DNA from: Ignavibacteria bacterium
GTDB taxonomy: Bacteria > Bacteroidota > Ignavibacteria > Ignavibacteriales > Ignavibacteriaceae
Assembly: GCA_017302895.1 (NCBI GenBank)
Contig: JAFLBV010000003.1
Location: 135,115 to 199,114 of the forward strand
DNA length: 64,000 nt
Direction of reading: 5' to 3'
Shown: positions 61,142 through 64,000 of the stretch, one piece after another
Position numbering within the stretch: position 1 is the stretch's first letter
Layout: the number at the start of each line of letters is the position of its first letter
The notes under the pieces: generated by a model
Seen by the model: only the letters and a program-made list of their open reading frames with translations
What the model was told of the DNA's origin: nothing
Database searches by the model: none
Made by a program: the position numbers and the translations under genes

Positions 61142-64000
61142 ATGAAAAAGTTCTACATTATTTTTATAATTCTTACGGGCTTGTGTAATGCTCAGAGCAA
61201 TCCCCGGCCTGGAGTTGATTATTTACCGCATATCGGATTCTTCGATTTTGTGGTGAATGCCATTTCAACACCACAAAACGGAGATAGTAGTGTAACCCTC
61301 ATTAATCTAATGAGAACAAAAAACTGGTACTTCAATGAACTTCAGGCTCTTGGTCTTACCAATTTGGTTACTGACGGACAATTCCATATCAATGAAGCTC
61401 ATGCATTGGATAATTTTTATCTGAACGACTTTGGGTTTGCATGGAAACACAGAGACTGGGGCTTAAATCAACACTTCTTTTTCCCTTCAAAATATATGAA
61501 TTCATTTGGACATGACAAGGACTACTACACAGTTGAAGTAGGAGGAAGCGCAGTAACGAATATAAGCCCAACACTAAACAATTTTGGTTTTACAGATAAC
61601 AATGTTAATAGCAGTAGTTACTGGGTCAACAGAGATAATGAGGGAGAACCAACAAATCTTGAACTGACAGGAGAGGACGACGATGATTTTATTGACAACC
61701 ATAATTATGTTCGTAAGGCACTTGTTGGCGTACACCGTTCCCCCGGAGCTCTTTTATGGTTCAGACTGCCGGCGGCCCAATTCCCCTTGGCAGGAACAAC
61801 GTATAAAATGAGAATTCTTCTTAGAAAAAATCCTGCCGAAAAAGACCCGCTGGCATTCACGCTCAAAATCAAACAATACAACAATTCACCCAAGTATATA
61901 ATGACAGAAGACCGCCGGGAGTTTTTTAAGACAACACAACCTGTTAATTACCCTCCTGCGGATTTTACTCAAGAAGTTTATGAGCAAGAAATAACCAATA
62001 CTACAGATTACGGTTGGTTTGAATCTGATGAATTTACATTAGCTGCCGGAATCAACCTTGAATTTTATATGATCTGGCATGGTAATGTCGATATTTTTAT
62101 CGATAAAATAATTATTTTCGAACAGAATTTTGCCGATCTGTATGTTCACCCAACCGTAACGATGACCCAAATCTACAATGAATTGGAAGCAGCTTATATT
62201 GAGGATGATTTTGAAAAGATTCAAAATTTTTACTTCGATGAGCCGTTTCAGTTAACAGCAAAAGCGAGGGGTGACATACAATCTCAGGTAAGAAGTCTTT
62301 TTGGTGGACAAAATTCTCGTGTTGAAATAAATGGAGCAACAGGCGGATATCCAAAGTATTATCATGATTTTGATAGTGCATATTCGCGTACAACCTCCAA
62401 TGAGTTCAGACAATATATATTGTACAATGATTATCCAATTGATAAAAATACTCTTACCACAACGACATCACTTCAAGCCCGTTTTGATCTGTTTTGTGAT
62501 TATAAACATTTTGAAGACGATGGTAATGATGAGCTTTATGAACATTCAGGATTAAAAAGCGCATCAGTGGCAGCAAGAAACAATCAAATTCCGTTAATTA
62601 TGACTTTGGGAGTTCACTCAGAACAATACATAAAAAGAGTAGGTGGAACCATAAGTATTGTACAGGGCGATCATACCCGCAGAGCCCCAACGCGAGATGA
62701 GATATTTGCTATGGGGAATATGGCATTGGCTTATGGTGCAAAAGGATTTATGTACTACATGATCCCAACCCGCTCGGCCGATCCTGCAGAGGGTCAAACA
62801 AGGTGGAACACTTACGGATTGTTTGACGATTCACTCAGCGTATTTAATCTTGAGCAAGGTACCGGACTAATCCAAAATCCGGCGAATGACCAAATTCCAA
62901 ATGACAGGTATTTTGCTGTTCAAGACTTTATAAGTTCCACAAACATAATCGATTCAACTCTGTTGGGTTTAAACTGGTTAGAGACAAGAAGTTGGAATAA
63001 AACGGCATCGACAACTGTGAACTGGATAACTAATCTCAGTACTAAATATCCATACTTTGAAGACCCGGATTATCCGGAGAGCAAAACATTTGTGGAAACA
63101 GGTTATTTTGTTGAAAAATCTCCTCCATCCGGAAAGGTTGAGGATGCAAAATTCATTTATCTCGTAAACAGAAGATGTAATATCATCCCTCCATGGACGC
63201 CAGACAATCTTGAAGATTATCCAGATACATCATTTAGAAATATAAGATTTTATCTGAATTTCCCCAGTTCACCATGGGATAATTACACAGTAACAGACTT
63301 AAAAACTGACTCTGTCTATTTTACAACCAAAACAGGACTGGTAACGATTTTCCTTGGTGCAGGAGAAGGAACCCTGTTAAAGATTGAACCTCAGATAACC
63401 AGCATAACACAAAATGATACTCTGGGTTACAACACGACATTTTACAGTGACCTGACAGTTTCTAATAATGCGACTCTTACAATATTGGAAGGTACAACCC
63501 TCACTTTCGAAAATAATTCACGGCTTATGCTCTCTAATGGGAACCTGAATGTTATCGGTACAGCTCAGGAACCGGTAGTGTTTGACTTTGTTACTCCATA
63601 TTGGCAATCCACTACTAATGGGATTGTTAATAACTATGGTAATGTTGTATTAAACCATGCAAAGATCAAAAATGCAGCTGTTGGCTACTACTCATACTCA
63701 ACTGACAATGATGACATTCAAAATAGTGAAATATTCAACAACCAGTGGGGAATTGTGATGCATTGGACTCACAGTTATGGTACAGAAAAGGCAAAGATCA
63801 TTAACTGTAACATCCATAACAATTCAACATGGGACAATCAGGGAAGAGGTATTACACTATCCAATTCATCACCTAAAATATATGCAACCACTATCAGAAA
63901 AAATGATTACGGTTTGTATTGCACTACAAATTCAAATCCGTACGACACAACTGATGAGATAAATGGATATAACATTATCGACAGCAACGATGTTGGCATA
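61142..64000 (+). CDS. Large secreted protein with TIM-barrel-like and beta-helix regions (C-terminus beyond window)
   Basis: The frame is open from the ATG at 61142 (SD GGAGAG upstream) to the window edge, 953 codons. The signal peptide is about 17 residues (MKKFYIIFIILTGLCNAQ). Residues up to about 240 are beta-rich. About 300-560 could be a glycoside-hydrolase-like TIM barrel: FYFDEPFQL, then MTLGVHSEQY, and NMALAYGAKGFMYYMIP, a layout seen in GH barrels with a DEP motif. From about 770 a right-handed beta-helix begins (LTILEGTTLTFENNSRLMLS, GIVMHWTHSYG). It probably ends in a T9SS tail outside the window. It follows the FG-GAP gene by 38 bases and shares its AT-rich composition. Confidence 0.82.
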   Translation, partial: MKKFYIIFIILTGLCNAQSNPRPGVDYLPHIGFFDFVVNAISTPQNGDSSVTLINLMRTKNWYFNELQALGLTNLVTDGQFHINEAHALDNFYLNDFGFAWKHRDWGLNQHFFFPSKYMNSFGHDKDYYTVEVGGSAVTNISPTLNNFGFTDNNVNSSSYWVNRDNEGEPTNLELTGEDDDDFIDNHNYVRKALVGVHRSPGALLWFRLPAAQFPLAGTTYKMRILLRKNPAEKDPLAFTLKIKQYNNSPKYIMTEDRREFFKTTQPVNYPPADFTQEVYEQEITNTTDYGWFESDEFTLAAGINLEFYMIWHGNVDIFIDKIIIFEQNFADLYVHPTVTMTQIYNELEAAYIEDDFEKIQNFYFDEPFQLTAKARGDIQSQVRSLFGGQNSRVEINGATGGYPKYYHDFDSAYSRTTSNEFRQYILYNDYPIDKNTLTTTTSLQARFDLFCDYKHFEDDGNDELYEHSGLKSASVAARNNQIPLIMTLGVHSEQYIKRVGGTISIVQGDHTRRAPTRDEIFAMGNMALAYGAKGFMYYMIPTRSADPAEGQTRWNTYGLFDDSLSVFNLEQGTGLIQNPANDQIPNDRYFAVQDFISSTNIIDSTLLGLNWLETRSWNKTASTTVNWITNLSTKYPYFEDPDYPESKTFVETGYFVEKSPPSGKVEDAKFIYLVNRRCNIIPPWTPDNLEDYPDTSFRNIRFYLNFPSSPWDNYTVTDLKTDSVYFTTKTGLVTIFLGAGEGTLLKIEPQITSITQNDTLGYNTTFYSDLTVSNNATLTILEGTTLTFENNSRLMLSNGNLNVIGTAQEPVVFDFVTPYWQSTTNGIVNNYGNVVLNHAKIKNAAVGYYSYSTDNDDIQNSEIFNNQWGIVMHWTHSYGTEKAKIINCNIHNNSTWDNQGRGITLSNSSPKIYATTIRKNDYGLYCTTNSNPYDTTDEINGYNIIDSNDVGI

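Noticed and set aside
1..64000. tRNA or rRNA genes
   Set aside because: I looked for T-loop-like GGTTCGA and rRNA-like segments and found none I could support.

Overview
The window looks like chromosomal DNA of a free-living, Gram-negative member of the Bacteroidota/Chlorobi (FCB) group, most likely Ignavibacteria-like. The grounds are many secreted proteins ending in a type IX secretion (T9SS) sorting domain with the signature NYPNPFN, an abundance of Ycf48/BNR and Kelch propeller proteins, a propeller-type histidine kinase with a LytTR regulator, and mid-range GC. This placement is inference from protein style; there is no rRNA or tRNA gene to confirm it.

Layout. 1-3.7 kb (- strand): two overlapping, paralogous membrane-spanning regulators. 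Each has a secreted LamG-like sensor and one membrane helix; the complete one also has Kelch repeats and a cytoplasmic SARP-like winged helix. 3.7-10.2 kb: an SDR oxidoreductase, a FecR-like protein, a T9SS protein, and a - strand trio of secreted endonuclease I, a divergent Cpn10 and a HAD phosphatase. 10.5-16.5 kb: dprA, then an AT-rich restriction island (C-protein-like regulator, McrB-like NTPase, McrC-like nuclease), an enolase-superfamily OSBS/racemase and a decayed HEPN-MNT toxin-antitoxin pair. 16.7-29.4 kb: a small repeat protein with a pirin, rtcB, two Ycf48-propeller proteins (one of about 1,375 residues with a T9SS tail), and a sensor kinase/LytTR pair. 29.6-34.8 kb: etfB-etfA-acyl-CoA dehydrogenase operon (fatty or branched acyl-CoA oxidation feeding ETF), then a Cys/Met-metabolism PLP enzyme. 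35.2-37.4 kb: upp with a membrane protein; an EVE protein with a DUF1579 protein. 37.5-48.1 kb: secreted T9SS proteins, a secreted GH13 amylase, a SpoIIE-type phosphatase, a HicB-like antitoxin with a possible toxin stub, and a VPS10-type propeller. 48.2-53.6 kb: methyltransferase/glycosyltransferase pair, a YHS-like protein, an outer-membrane barrel, a HExxH metallopeptidase and an aldo/keto reductase. 53.8-59.1 kb: an ATP-grasp ligase, then a tightly coupled run of T9SS propeller, cytochrome P450, CFA-type methyltransferase and SixA-like phosphatase. 59.5-64 kb: an AT-richer pair of large secreted proteins (FG-GAP with a divergent T9SS tail; an open-ended beta-helix protein).

The most unusual non-coding signal is a set of short tandem arrays built on GGCTGA (complement TCAGCC). 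Where they follow a gene they read in its sense direction and begin at or just before its stop codon (five cases). A second, unrelated family built on GAACCTCAGAG behaves the same way after two other genes. Several intergenic regions also carry CGGATT-type degenerate repeats and a recurring terminator stem (AAGAGGCTGTC). No CRISPR array, insertion sequence, tRNA or rRNA was seen.
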